From an uncultured Erysipelotrichaceae bacterium (GTDB lineage: Bacteria > Bacillota_I > Bacilli_A > RFN20 > CAG-826): 64,000 bases of DNA. Both the position numbers and the translations under genes were made by a program. Within the stretch, counting starts at the first letter, position 1; each line of letters begins with the position of its first letter. The stretch lies in NCBI GenBank assembly GCA_947166565.1, contig CAMVEL010000009.1:1-64000 (forward strand), written 5' to 3'. Below, in pieces: positions 45,984 through 55,692 of the stretch. A model generated the notes under the pieces. That model was not told the origin of the DNA. It did not search any database and was given only the letters and a program-made list of their open reading frames with translations.

Positions 45984-47508
45984 TGAAATGTACCCAAAAG
46001 TCTGGACTGGAATCAGTCTAAGGCTGGAGGGTATTTTTTCATGAAATGGACGTTTGAGCAGAAGTTGGCTTGGGCCAAGTCGTACATGGCCGGAGAGTTC
46101 GTTCCCATCCCCGAGGGTTTCTCCGGATCGATGAAAAGATGGCGCGACAGAGTCAGAAGGTGGGCGCACGTGCTTTCGAAATACGGGGAGCGCGGGCTGA
46201 ATCCATCTCGGCAAACCAGATCCTTTCCGGCCGAATTCAAGCTCGCGGCGGTGTTGCGCGTGTTGTCGGGTGAATCCGCCTTCTCCGTTGCGTATTCGAT
46301 CGGGATGTCCTGCAACGCTGGCGTATTGTCCTGGGTCAAAGCCTATCGAGAAAAGGGCGTCGATGGTTTAGAATCTAGGCCGAAAGGCAGGAAGAAGCAT
46401 GCCGAAGAAGAAGCCCAGATCCCCGGAGTCCCTCGAGTTGGAGAGGCTCAGGCGGGAGAACTACATGCTGACCCTCGAGAACGCCTACTTAAAAAACTTG
46501 AGGGCCTTGGCGGAGTCGGAGGAGCGAAGCCAAGGCGGAAGTACGAAGCCATCCTCCAGACCAAAAAGGAATTCAAAGAAGCCAGGCTGAGCGACCTGAT
46601 CGCCGTCGCCGGGCTCCCCAGATCCACCTACTTCTACGAGGCCGGAAGGCGCGATTTCGACGCGAAGAACGCGGATCTGATCGAGAAGATCAGGAGGATA
46701 TTCGACGCATCTAGGGGCCGTTACGGCGTCCGCAGGGTGGCCGCGGAGCTGCGTTCCCTCGGGATCGCCGCGAACCATAAGAAGGTCCAGCGCCTCATGG
46801 CGAAGCTCGGGCTCTCGGCGAGGAGGAAAACCGTCCATTACAATTCCTACCGGGGAAGCGTCGGGAAGGTGGCGGACGACCTGATCATCATGGAGTACGT
46901 CCGGAAAGACGGGCAGGTCCATCACAAGTCCGACTTCTCGTGCACGGGGCCGAACCAGAAATGGACGACGGACGTCAGCCAATTCTCCTTCCCTTGGGGG
47001 AAATGCTTTCTGAGCCCCATCAAGGACATGTACGACGGGAGGATCGTCGCCTATGACCTGAGCCTCCGCGCGGACATGTCCCAGGCGAAGAGGATGCTCG
47101 AGAAGGCGTTCTCCCTCGGATACGACCTGAGCGGGCTCATATTCCATTCCGACCAGGGCTGGCAATATCAGCAGAGCTGGTATGTGGAGCAACTGAAAGA
47201 GAGGGGGATACTCCAATCGATGTCGAGGAAGGGAAACTGCCTGGACAACTGCATCATGGAGTCGTTCTTCGGGACGATGAAGAACGAGATGTTCTACGGC
47301 CACGAATCGGAATACGGGAGCTTCGAATCGTTCCGAAAGGCCGTCGACGAATACATAGTCTGGTACAACGGGACGAGGATTAGGTACCAAAAGGGGACGA
47401 AAAAATGGATGTCACCTCAGGCTTGCTTCGAGGCAAGTTCCGGTGGACATCCATTAAGCGCGTCGTTATGATGGTTTCAATTCGGTCCAGCAAATTGGGT
47501 ACACATCA
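45984..47508 (+). mobile_element. IS3-family (IS150-like group) insertion sequence, 1525 bp
   Basis: TIRs TGAAATGTACCCAAAAGTCTGGACTGGAATCAG / TGATGTGTACCCAATTTGCTGGACCGAATTGAA (right, rev-comp); 3-bp TSD TTG (45981-45983, 47509-47511). Confidence 0.9.
46041..47471 (+). CDS. IS3-family transposase, OrfA and OrfB regions in one frame
   Basis: HTH N-term; DDE: TTDVSQF / FHSDQGWQYQ / NCIMESFFGTMKNE. Confidence 0.9.
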   Translation: MKWTFEQKLAWAKSYMAGEFVPIPEGFSGSMKRWRDRVRRWAHVLSKYGERGLNPSRQTRSFPAEFKLAAVLRVLSGESAFSVAYSIGMSCNAGVLSWVKAYREKGVDGLESRPKGRKKHAEEEAQIPGVPRVGEAQAGELHADPRERLLKKLEGLGGVGGAKPRRKYEAILQTKKEFKEARLSDLIAVAGLPRSTYFYEAGRRDFDAKNADLIEKIRRIFDASRGRYGVRRVAAELRSLGIAANHKKVQRLMAKLGLSARRKTVHYNSYRGSVGKVADDLIIMEYVRKDGQVHHKSDFSCTGPNQKWTTDVSQFSFPWGKCFLSPIKDMYDGRIVAYDLSLRADMSQAKRMLEKAFSLGYDLSGLIFHSDQGWQYQQSWYVEQLKERGILQSMSRKGNCLDNCIMESFFGTMKNEMFYGHESEYGSFESFRKAVDEYIVWYNGTRIRYQKGTKKWMSPQACFEASSGGHPLSASL

Positions 47509-47526
47509 TTGATTCCTACTTTTTTG

Positions 47527-48672
47527 TTATTTGAGAGCTTTTTTGATTCTTCCTAAGGCTTCTATTAGGAGGCTTCTAGGAAGAGCGATGTTCATTCGGA
47601 AATAGCCTTTCCCTGATTTCCCGTATTTGCTTCCAGGCACCAAGAGTAGGCCTGCTTCCTTTAGTTTTTCGTTAAGTGCTTCTTCCTCTAAATTAAAGTT
47701 AGAAGCGTCTATCCAAAGAAGATAGGTGAAATCCGAATCGATGACCTTGAAGCCAAGGCTCTCAAGTTCTTTAACCGCGAGCAGCCTATTTTGATAAACG
47801 CATTTATTTAATTCGTCCAAATAGGAATCCCCGTTTTTATAGGCTTCCTCCAAGGCGACGAGGGAGAAGGAATTAGGCTCTCCGCAATCATCATACCCGA
47901 GTTGGTTTTCCATTCTTTCCTTCAAAATGGGGTTATCCGCATAGGCAAACGCGGCTTGAAGGCCCGCGGTATTGAAGGCTTTGCTTATCGAAGAAGCCAT
48001 GATGACCACTTCTTTGCTTTCTTCTAAACATAATGAAGGGAGGTATTTCTTGCCTGGCGTTGAGATAAGCCCATGGATCTCATCGGAAAGGATGAGGACA
48101 TCATATTCTTTTGCAAGGCGGAAGAGTTTGGTTAATTCCTCTTTGTCAAAGCATTTACCGACCGGATTATGGGGGGAGCAGAGGATAAAGCCCTTGTTCT
48201 CCTTCTTCTTGAATTCCTTTTCGAGGTTAGCAAAATCCAAATAAAAGGACCCGTTTTCAAAAAGAAGGGGGACATCTACGACTTTTCGGTTGCAATGAGT
48301 GATGCAAGAGGAAAAGCAATCATAGATTGGGGAGCAGAGTATTATGCCATCGCCCTCTAAAGTAAACGCGCGGATAAAGGCGGTGACGGAAGCTAAAACC
48401 CCAGAGGCGAAGATCAGGTTTTGGGGGTCCATCTTTAGTCCGAATCTTCTTTCATAGAAATCGGTTAAGGCTTTTTTCCAATTATCGTTATCCTTAACAT
48501 AGCCAAACAAAGGATGCTCAAGACGTTTTTTTATGGCCTCGATAACGCAATCAGCGGTCACGAAATCTGTATCCGCGACGGTAAGAGGGATTTGGTCTTC
48601 CTTAACCCCATATCCATATTTCGCGGAGTCGGAATGATGACGGTCATAGACTTTATCAAAACTCATCATCAA
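47527..48672 (-). CDS. MalY/PatB-type aminotransferase (cystathionine beta-lyase-like)
   Basis: PLTVADTDFVTADCVIEAIKKRLEHPLFGY; LCSPHNPVGKCF; LSDEIHGLIS; SSISKAFNTAGLQ. Confidence 0.93.
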   Translation of the reverse strand: MMMSFDKVYDRHHSDSAKYGYGVKEDQIPLTVADTDFVTADCVIEAIKKRLEHPLFGYVKDNDNWKKALTDFYERRFGLKMDPQNLIFASGVLASVTAFIRAFTLEGDGIILCSPIYDCFSSCITHCNRKVVDVPLLFENGSFYLDFANLEKEFKKKENKGFILCSPHNPVGKCFDKEELTKLFRLAKEYDVLILSDEIHGLISTPGKKYLPSLCLEESKEVVIMASSISKAFNTAGLQAAFAYADNPILKERMENQLGYDDCGEPNSFSLVALEEAYKNGDSYLDELNKCVYQNRLLAVKELESLGFKVIDSDFTYLLWIDASNFNLEEEALNEKLKEAGLLLVPGSKYGKSGKGYFRMNIALPRSLLIEALGRIKKALK

Positions 48673-49534
48673 ACCCCTTGTTTAGGTCATACGTGTATTT
48701 GAATTCGCCTTTTTGCTCATCACGTTTATCATCGTTGATGATAAGCTCTTTGATGCCTTTGCAAATGAGGGTTAGGTTAGAAGGGTTCTTCACCGAATCG
48801 ATGACATCGAGGACCTTAGCTTTCCCCGAAGTATATTCGAATGAAAGGGTGGTCCCTTCAAGATAGCAATCATCGAGTACCACGTTATCCATATAGCAGA
48901 ATCCTTGATTGGAGACGACTTTGCATCTTCTTAAGGTCACGTTTTTGGCGTTCCAACCAAAATATTCCCCGATTATCGTCGAATCCTCTATCAAAACATT
49001 TTGGGAATTCCAGAAGGCATCCTTGCTATTTAGCAAACATCCTTTGACATGGATATCCTTTCCTCCATCAAGAAGATAATTGCCGTCTAGCCTAACGTTT
49101 TCTAACGTTATTCCAACGGAATCCTTCAAAAGGTAATCGCCTTTGAAGGTCGAATCCTTGATGAAGGCGTTACGGCAACTCCATAAGGTTTCCTGGGCAT
49201 CGAGGAATTCGCCGCGGACGATCTTGATATCGTGACATCTGCGGAAATACTTGACGGCTTTGAATTCGCAATCGACGAATTCCGAATTATGGGTATACCA
49301 AATACCGCTTCTCGCGGTTTCGAGGAATACGCATTCCTTAACGATGTGATTCTCTCCGTACCATAACGGGTATTTCCATTGGAAGGTGCATTTGTTGACG
49401 TTAAGGTCCCTCCCTTCCTTCAAAGGGGATTCGCCATCATGGAAAAGACAGTTTTCAATGTCGCAGGAAGAGAGGAAAAACAAAGCGCGCTCACCTTCGA
49501 AGTTCCCGTTTTTATAACATTCTCTCTTATTCAT
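48656..49534 (-). CDS. DUF3737-like right-handed beta-helix protein
   Basis: MNKRECYKNGNFEGERALFFLSSCDIENCLFHDGESPLKEGRDLNVNKCTFQWKYPLWYG; adjacent to PatB-like gene. Confidence 0.8.
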   Translation of the reverse strand: MNKRECYKNGNFEGERALFFLSSCDIENCLFHDGESPLKEGRDLNVNKCTFQWKYPLWYGENHIVKECVFLETARSGIWYTHNSEFVDCEFKAVKYFRRCHDIKIVRGEFLDAQETLWSCRNAFIKDSTFKGDYLLKDSVGITLENVRLDGNYLLDGGKDIHVKGCLLNSKDAFWNSQNVLIEDSTIIGEYFGWNAKNVTLRRCKVVSNQGFCYMDNVVLDDCYLEGTTLSFEYTSGKAKVLDVIDSVKNPSNLTLICKGIKELIINDDKRDEQKGEFKYTYDLNKGFDDEF

Positions 49535-50726
49535 CTTGGTTTCGTCCATCCTTGATGATGGCTCCATTTCTTATATAGATGCTATAGGAATTCGCGACCG
49601 CTTCCTCGATTAGGGTTTCGTAATCGAATTTGCTTTCATAGAAACGGGCTTCTTCCAAGGAAGGTTTGGTCTTTGGGTTCTTGGGTTTGAATATCGTGCA
49701 GCAATCCTCATATGGACGGATGCTGATCTCATAGGTCCCAAGTCTTTTCGCTTCGTTGATAATCGCGATTTTATCGCTTGTTGCTAGAGGCCTAAGGATT
49801 GGGACGTTCGTGACCTCGTTGATAACTCCAAGGGATTCGAGGGTTTGACTGGCGACTTGTCCAATCGATTCGCCTGTAGCTATGCCTAAGGCGTGGTTCT
49901 TCTCTTTGCATTTGGCGGCGATGCGCAGCATCATCCTGCGCATGATCGTGATGCAATAAGGCTCCGCGACATAACGGTAGATCGCTTCTTGGAGTTTGGT
50001 GAAGGGGATTACCTCAAGACGGATATCCTCTTGATAGGCGGAAAGGACCTCAAGGAGATCGATTAGCTTATCAAGGACGGCTTCGCTCGTATATGGAGGG
50101 GAGGCGAAATGGAGGCATTCGACCTTGATGCCCCTTCTAATGAGGGAATAGGCGGCGACCGGGGAATCGATTCCTCCAGAAAGCAAGGTAGTGACCTTGC
50201 CGTTCATCCCTAGGGGATACCCTCCTAAGCCGATTCTTTCATGGCAATATAGATAGGCCCCACTGGATTTGATATCGACTCTCATCAAGACATCGGGGTT
50301 ATGGACATCGACCTTGAAGCGTTTGACGTTCCTCAAGACTTCACCACCGAGTTTCGCGGATAGGTCCATCGAGGAAATCGGGAAGGTCTTATCGACGCGA
50401 TGGGCTTTGATTTTGAAGGTATGTCCTTCTTCTTTTTCCATGATCTCCACGACCGCGGAGGCGATCTTCTGATAATCCTTTTCTAAGATGTAGACCAAGG
50501 AAAGACGTTGGATGCCCGCGACCAACAAAAGGCGGTTCATCACGAGCTCAGGGTCCTCTTCATGGAGATTGACCAAGATGAAATCCCTTCTTTCATCGAT
50601 CTTCAAAGTTGGGTAATCCTTCAAGGCATGACGGATATTCCTCGCCAGGCAATTGATGAATTGCTTTTGGTTATTGCCTTTGGTGGAAAGCTCCCCAAAG
50701 TGAACATATATGGCATCGACTTTCAT
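49527..50726 (-). CDS. thiI: tRNA 4-thiouridine synthase ThiI
   Basis: THUMP region; LLSGGIDSPVAAYSLIRRGIKVECLHFASPPYTSE; no C-terminal rhodanese. Confidence 0.95.
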   Translation of the reverse strand: MKVDAIYVHFGELSTKGNNQKQFINCLARNIRHALKDYPTLKIDERRDFILVNLHEEDPELVMNRLLLVAGIQRLSLVYILEKDYQKIASAVVEIMEKEEGHTFKIKAHRVDKTFPISSMDLSAKLGGEVLRNVKRFKVDVHNPDVLMRVDIKSSGAYLYCHERIGLGGYPLGMNGKVTTLLSGGIDSPVAAYSLIRRGIKVECLHFASPPYTSEAVLDKLIDLLEVLSAYQEDIRLEVIPFTKLQEAIYRYVAEPYCITIMRRMMLRIAAKCKEKNHALGIATGESIGQVASQTLESLGVINEVTNVPILRPLATSDKIAIINEAKRLGTYEISIRPYEDCCTIFKPKNPKTKPSLEEARFYESKFDYETLIEEAVANSYSIYIRNGAIIKDGRNQDE

Positions 50727-51859
50727 CTATGGCGAACCTCTTTCATTATGTTATCTAACGTGGAGATGAAGGTTTCCATCTCCTCCATGGTGTTCTCTTT
50801 CCCAAACGATACGCGTAAGGCATTTGAGGAACGTTCCTCATCGAATCCGGCGGCAAGCAAGGCTTTGGAAGGGATGTCCTTCTTCTTCGCGCAGGCGGAA
50901 ATCGATGACAGGCATATCCCCTTTTGGCTTAAGGCTTCCAAAATGACGGAGGCCTTATGGAGTTTTAGGGAGAAATTGAAGAGATACGGAACCCCATCAA
51001 GCGGGGAATTTATCTCATATAGGTCAGGACGGCTAGTTAGGTATTCGCTTAACCTTTCGCGAAGTTTTTTGCAATTATCGAGGAAAGCGGGTTGCTTAGC
51101 TAAGGATATCTCCAGGGCTTTGGCCATTGCCATGATGCCGGGGACATTCTCGGTCCCTCCACGGAGTCCGCCTTCTTGATCGCCTCCTGAAAGAAGAGGA
51201 AGAAAGGTAATGTTCTTTCTAAACAACAGGATGCCTACCCCTTTGGGTCCTCCGAATTTATGGGATGAGGCCGTCAGGATATCGATATTCTCATAAGGGA
51301 AAGTTATCTTCCCCAAGGACTGGGTGATATCGACATGGAGGAAGCATTTTGGGTATTTGGCCTTGATATCGATAATGCCCTTAAGGTCGTTTTTGGCCCC
51401 CGTCTCGTTATTGACGGACATAAAGGAAAGAAGGATCGTTTCGTTATTGATGAGGGATTTAAGTTCATCTAGATAAATCGCCCCATCGTTCTTGTTATCA
51501 AGAAAATGGACGTCGAATCCGAAATATTCGCCAAGCTGATGGACCGTATTGAAGACGGAGGCGTGTTCTCCGTTTGAGGAGATGATTCGCTTACCCCTAT
51601 TTTGATAATTGAAGGCGATGCCTTTGATGGCCATGTTGTTACCTTCGGTCGCCCCCGAGGTGAAGATCAGGTTATGGGTTTTTGATAAGCCAAGGAGATC
51701 GAGGATCTTCTTCCTCGCTTCTTCTTTCGCCCTATCGGCTTTCCTGCCGATGCGATGGGCGGCCCCGGGATTACCAAAACAATCCTCGCAGTATTCTTTC
51801 AATACTTGCATGGATTCGGGCAAAATGGGACTGGATGAAGCGTGGTCGAAATAAATCAT
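50723..51859 (-). CDS. Cysteine desulfurase (NifS/NifZ-like)
   Basis: MIYFDHASSSPILPESM; SSHKFGGPKGVGILLFRK; ISACAKKKDIPS; overlaps thiI start. Confidence 0.94.
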   Translation of the reverse strand: MIYFDHASSSPILPESMQVLKEYCEDCFGNPGAAHRIGRKADRAKEEARKKILDLLGLSKTHNLIFTSGATEGNNMAIKGIAFNYQNRGKRIISSNGEHASVFNTVHQLGEYFGFDVHFLDNKNDGAIYLDELKSLINNETILLSFMSVNNETGAKNDLKGIIDIKAKYPKCFLHVDITQSLGKITFPYENIDILTASSHKFGGPKGVGILLFRKNITFLPLLSGGDQEGGLRGGTENVPGIMAMAKALEISLAKQPAFLDNCKKLRERLSEYLTSRPDLYEINSPLDGVPYLFNFSLKLHKASVILEALSQKGICLSSISACAKKKDIPSKALLAAGFDEERSSNALRVSFGKENTMEEMETFISTLDNIMKEVRHR

Positions 51860-51862
51860 GTC

Positions 51863-53593
51863 TTATTCGTTAACACCCCTAAGGCGTTTTATGGCCGCGG
51901 TGGTATCCGCATAGGAATTGGCGAAATCGGCGGAGAAATAGAGTTTCTCGGTTTGGAGGAGGATGGCGTTAAGCTGCCCGAAGTCCGCCCTGCGACGGTT
52001 CGCATAGACGATCGCGGCATCCGCCTTAAGCATCATCTCATATTGGGATTGCATGTATTTGGCGAGTTCATCCCCATCATGATGGAGGACATCGACTTTG
52101 GCGTTGATCGCGGCGACGTCTATTGGACGGGTATAAAGGCGAGAGTATATCTCATCGATGGTTTTGAAGAGCTCATCGATTTTCGGGGTGACCGCCTCAA
52201 CAAGGGCGGGGACATCGATTTTCCTTAGGGTGACCTCGATATTCTGCAGCGATTCATAATAAATCGCGACCGCCTTCATCGCGGCCTCGCTATCGGCTTT
52301 GAGGGAGAAGAGGTATTTATCGAATTCATCGATCGCGTTATTGGCTTCACTGGCTTCATCCCGAAGGGTATGCATCTTCTCAACGAGGAGGGAATAAGGC
52401 TGTTTGGTGCCGGAATGGATGAAGGTATCGAGGCTACGCTTGGTCGCGGAGGCCTTGTTGATAAGGGTTTTGATGTAATCGACCTTGGCCTGCTCCTCTT
52501 CCGCGAGAGCGTAGATCTTCTTAACGTCTGGCAGGGCGTTGCATAGCCTGATGTTCTTTTGCTCGACGTTAGATTCCTCAACATAAATCGCGTCGCATTC
52601 GGAATCGAAGGTGACGCGGGCTTCCTTCTCCCTTTCGAAGGATTCGAAATAATCCTCGATTTCCGCGGAGATGCCATCAAGGGCCTCGGGGACTCCGTTA
52701 AGGGAGAATTCCCTAACGGCCTTGATCGCGGCCACCAGTTCTTCTCTCATCTCGGCGATTCTTTCCTTGCCCATGATATGATGGAGAGGATAACCGGCCT
52801 CGATCATATCGCCATAACGGTTCTCAAGACTATTGATCTTCTCGGGGATGACCGTTTGGATGGTGATGCATAGATTAGGGAGAATCTGGAGGTCCTTTCC
52901 AAGTTCCTTGATAACGGAGGCGATCGAAGGAAGGAGGTTATTGGCCTCATCGTATTGGGCGGATTCGACGTAGGATTCAAAGGTTGAGAACCTATCGTCA
53001 AGAAGGCGGAAGACCTTCTCGAAGGAAGCGGAAACAAGGGAGAGGTCCGCTTGCTTGATGTAATAATCCTGCTTGATTTGACGGAGGTTCTCCTTCAAGA
53101 CGAGGGATTGCTGACGGCATTCCTCCTCTGGGCGGATGACTGCGAGCAAATCGTCATTGAGGGAATTGACCTTCTCCTCGAATTCCGCGAGTTTAGCCTT
53201 AACGTTAGGGAGGTCGAGTTTAAGTTCCTTGTAATTATGCTCGTTGAGATAATCGCGGATGCGGTTGACCTCCTCTTGCATCGAGGAATCGCCGGAATCG
53301 CGAATTTCCTTGAACCTCTTATTGAAGTTCATGTGGATATCAAGATAGAGGATGTTGGTCCTTGAGATGATTTCGATACGTTTGATGTATTGGGAATCCT
53401 GACCGAATAGCAACGCGTGGAGATATTCGAATTTACGGTTGATTTCCCTAACCTGCTTCTTCATTCTCATGTGGGCGAAGGCCGTGAAATAGAAAAGGAT
53501 GCCTAAGCCGATTAGAGCAAGGGTTCCAAGGACCATCCCCACGATGATCCAGGGGTTAAGAGTGTCAACTAAAAGAAGCGTTTGGTAATTCAT
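51863..53593 (-). CDS. ezrA: Septation ring formation regulator EzrA
   Basis: N-terminal TM, long coiled coil; order ezrA-desulfurase-thiI as in Bacillus. Confidence 0.85.
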   Translation of the reverse strand: MNYQTLLLVDTLNPWIIVGMVLGTLALIGLGILFYFTAFAHMRMKKQVREINRKFEYLHALLFGQDSQYIKRIEIISRTNILYLDIHMNFNKRFKEIRDSGDSSMQEEVNRIRDYLNEHNYKELKLDLPNVKAKLAEFEEKVNSLNDDLLAVIRPEEECRQQSLVLKENLRQIKQDYYIKQADLSLVSASFEKVFRLLDDRFSTFESYVESAQYDEANNLLPSIASVIKELGKDLQILPNLCITIQTVIPEKINSLENRYGDMIEAGYPLHHIMGKERIAEMREELVAAIKAVREFSLNGVPEALDGISAEIEDYFESFEREKEARVTFDSECDAIYVEESNVEQKNIRLCNALPDVKKIYALAEEEQAKVDYIKTLINKASATKRSLDTFIHSGTKQPYSLLVEKMHTLRDEASEANNAIDEFDKYLFSLKADSEAAMKAVAIYYESLQNIEVTLRKIDVPALVEAVTPKIDELFKTIDEIYSRLYTRPIDVAAINAKVDVLHHDGDELAKYMQSQYEMMLKADAAIVYANRRRADFGQLNAILLQTEKLYFSADFANSYADTTAAIKRLRGVNE

Positions 53594-53662
53594 GGGCTAT
53601 ATTGTAGCACAACGCGAGGGCGCGTGTAGACGGGTGAGAAAAATGATTTCCCGAAGAAGATA

Positions 53663-54778
53663 TCAGTCTTCCAGCATTATTTCGCAGATTGTATTGAGCT
53701 CGTCGTTCGTAAAACCAAGACTGTTAAAATAAGCGAAGGCTTTTTCTTGGAGGGTAGTCCCTGCAAAGGCATTGATGTAATTGAAATGCGAATTGATGTT
53801 ATCAAGGCCTCTTGATCCGCCGATGTTGCCAAAATTAGAGAAAAGATAATCACGATATATGTCTTCTGGTTCAAGTCCTAACAAAGCGCTTAAGTAAAAA
53901 GCAACTACTCCCGTCCTATCGGTTCCGATCGCGCAATGGAAGACTATTGGGTAGTTTTCAATGTCAGTGAAAACCTTAAAAACGTTTCTCATCATTTCTG
54001 TTTCGTTTTTCGGGATATTAACGACATCCCAACCCATGTGATAAGGGAAATAGTTAACTTCTTTCCCCAAAATGCTATCGTATAAAGCTCCGCTTTCATT
54101 GTTGTAGATTTCGCGGAGATCTATTTCGCTTTTGACCTTGAAATCGTCTAGAAGTGTCTTTCTTCCGTTTAAAGAAATCAGTGGGGTAATGTTAAGAACA
54201 TACCTCTCGTTTAATTGGCCCATCCTATAGACGAGGCCTTGCTTAACCCGCTTTCCGCTAGACGTTGTATAGCCACCTAAATCCCTCGCATTAGTCACTC
54301 CGCTAACGTAAACATTCCTTGGCCCTTTGTCGATTGTTTCAAAGGATTTGATTTCGCTAGAATAGGCAACGTCACCGATGTTCGCGGTCACGAAGTAAAA
54401 GTATTCCGTTCCAATGAAAAGATTTGTAAAAGTATATGATGGATCTTCTAAATGATGGGTAATAAAGCCATTTAAATCTGGATTGGTCGTGTAACTTAAA
54501 CTGTAATAATCGACATCTTGGCCTGTAGATATATCGAACGTCCAAGAAAGCGTAAAGGTTTGAGGTCTCGACAATTCGCTTGTGCCTTCCGCGTATTTGC
54601 CGATGGAATCATAGGTGTCCGCCAAATACGAAGATTGCAAAGGAGTATGGGTATTGATTACATCATAATCGGAAAAGGAAAAGGAATATTCCACGTTTTC
54701 TTCGATGGCTTTAAACCCTTCCGAAGAAGAACATCCGCTGAGGATAAATGGCAAAACAAACAAAAAGTACTTCTTCAT
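53663..54778 (-). CDS. Lipoprotein with protein-tyrosine/serine phosphatase domain
   Basis: Lipobox FILSGC; VSGVTNARDLGGYTTSSGKRVKQGLVYRMGQL; active site HCAIGTDRTG. Confidence 0.88.
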   Translation of the reverse strand: MKKYFLFVLPFILSGCSSSEGFKAIEENVEYSFSFSDYDVINTHTPLQSSYLADTYDSIGKYAEGTSELSRPQTFTLSWTFDISTGQDVDYYSLSYTTNPDLNGFITHHLEDPSYTFTNLFIGTEYFYFVTANIGDVAYSSEIKSFETIDKGPRNVYVSGVTNARDLGGYTTSSGKRVKQGLVYRMGQLNERYVLNITPLISLNGRKTLLDDFKVKSEIDLREIYNNESGALYDSILGKEVNYFPYHMGWDVVNIPKNETEMMRNVFKVFTDIENYPIVFHCAIGTDRTGVVAFYLSALLGLEPEDIYRDYLFSNFGNIGGSRGLDNINSHFNYINAFAGTTLQEKAFAYFNSLGFTNDELNTICEIMLED

Positions 54779-54780
54779 TT

Positions 54781-55674
54781 TCACCATCCTATCAGGCAAT
54801 GATGCCAAATCGAAGCTTCGACGATAAAATCATCCTCGCCTATTGTGACCAAAAGGTCCCCACCAGGAATAAGGCGTTGTATCACGTTATGATCGCTACA
54901 TCCAAAATATGAAGCATTCAAAGGCCCATATAACATGTATTTGTAATCAAAGAGATGCAATTCTTCCTTTTCATCGATAAGGAGATAATTACCTTCGCTG
55001 ACAACGCATTTCTCTCCATAATAGGTTGATTTATGAATGTTATTTGCAAAAAGCAATAAACGCGAATCTGAATTCGAAGCAAAAATAACGGGGACATTAT
55101 CTTGTTTTTTCATTATGGCGATATCCGAACGATAGACGAAGTCTTCGTAAGTGATTACGATTTGACCCAATCCTATTTCGGTATTGTTTGGAAAACTTAC
55201 ATCATAATCATTGATTATGTGTTCGCCCGATTCATCATATTTGATGAGGGAAAAATAATCGCGATTAAAAGTTTCTCCGAGGAAATAGACATATTTCTCA
55301 TCGTAATTATGGTAAACATAGCCTTTGACGATTATCGAAAAAGAGGCAACGAGAATACCATTTTTGATAATGACCTCTTTCCTTCCGGGCGTGGACGTGT
55401 CCACTTCTGTTACTTCGTATTCATCAAGAATCGCGAGTTGTTGACCATCGCGATAAAGGAAGACGAGCAATGAATCAAGATTTAATTCCTCACCTAATTC
55501 ATACACGCGTTTGGCGGAAGAATAGTCGAGAACGATACGATTAGGTTCTTCGTCTATTTGGTTCATTTGTTCTTCTTTTTCGCTAACGTCAGCTGAAGTC
55601 GAAGGAACAATAAAAGAGCAAGATGAAATCAAAGCAGTCAAAGCACATATGCTAGCGAGACCCTTTTTCATCAT
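54781..55674 (-). CDS. Putative lipoprotein with Ig-like region
   Basis: MMKKGLASICALTALISSCSF lipobox; YELGEELNLDSLLVFLYRDGQQLAILDEYEVTEVDTSTPGRKEVIIK. Confidence 0.7.
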   Translation of the reverse strand: MMKKGLASICALTALISSCSFIVPSTSADVSEKEEQMNQIDEEPNRIVLDYSSAKRVYELGEELNLDSLLVFLYRDGQQLAILDEYEVTEVDTSTPGRKEVIIKNGILVASFSIIVKGYVYHNYDEKYVYFLGETFNRDYFSLIKYDESGEHIINDYDVSFPNNTEIGLGQIVITYEDFVYRSDIAIMKKQDNVPVIFASNSDSRLLLFANNIHKSTYYGEKCVVSEGNYLLIDEKEELHLFDYKYMLYGPLNASYFGCSDHNVIQRLIPGGDLLVTIGEDDFIVEASIWHHCLIGW

Positions 55675-55692
55675 CTTGCTCTCGTTTGATTA

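Larger units (their letters stand above)
45966..47528. terminator. Bidirectional rplT/patB terminator, split by IS insertion (arms 45966-45980 and 47514-47528)
   Basis: AACAAAAAAGTAGGA and TCCTACTTTTTTGTT are perfect 15-bp reverse complements flanking the IS. Confidence 0.85.

Noticed and set aside
46485-47390. 301-aa minus-strand ORF inside the IS
   Set aside because: Antisense shadow of the transposase; the transposase DDE motifs are on the plus strand.
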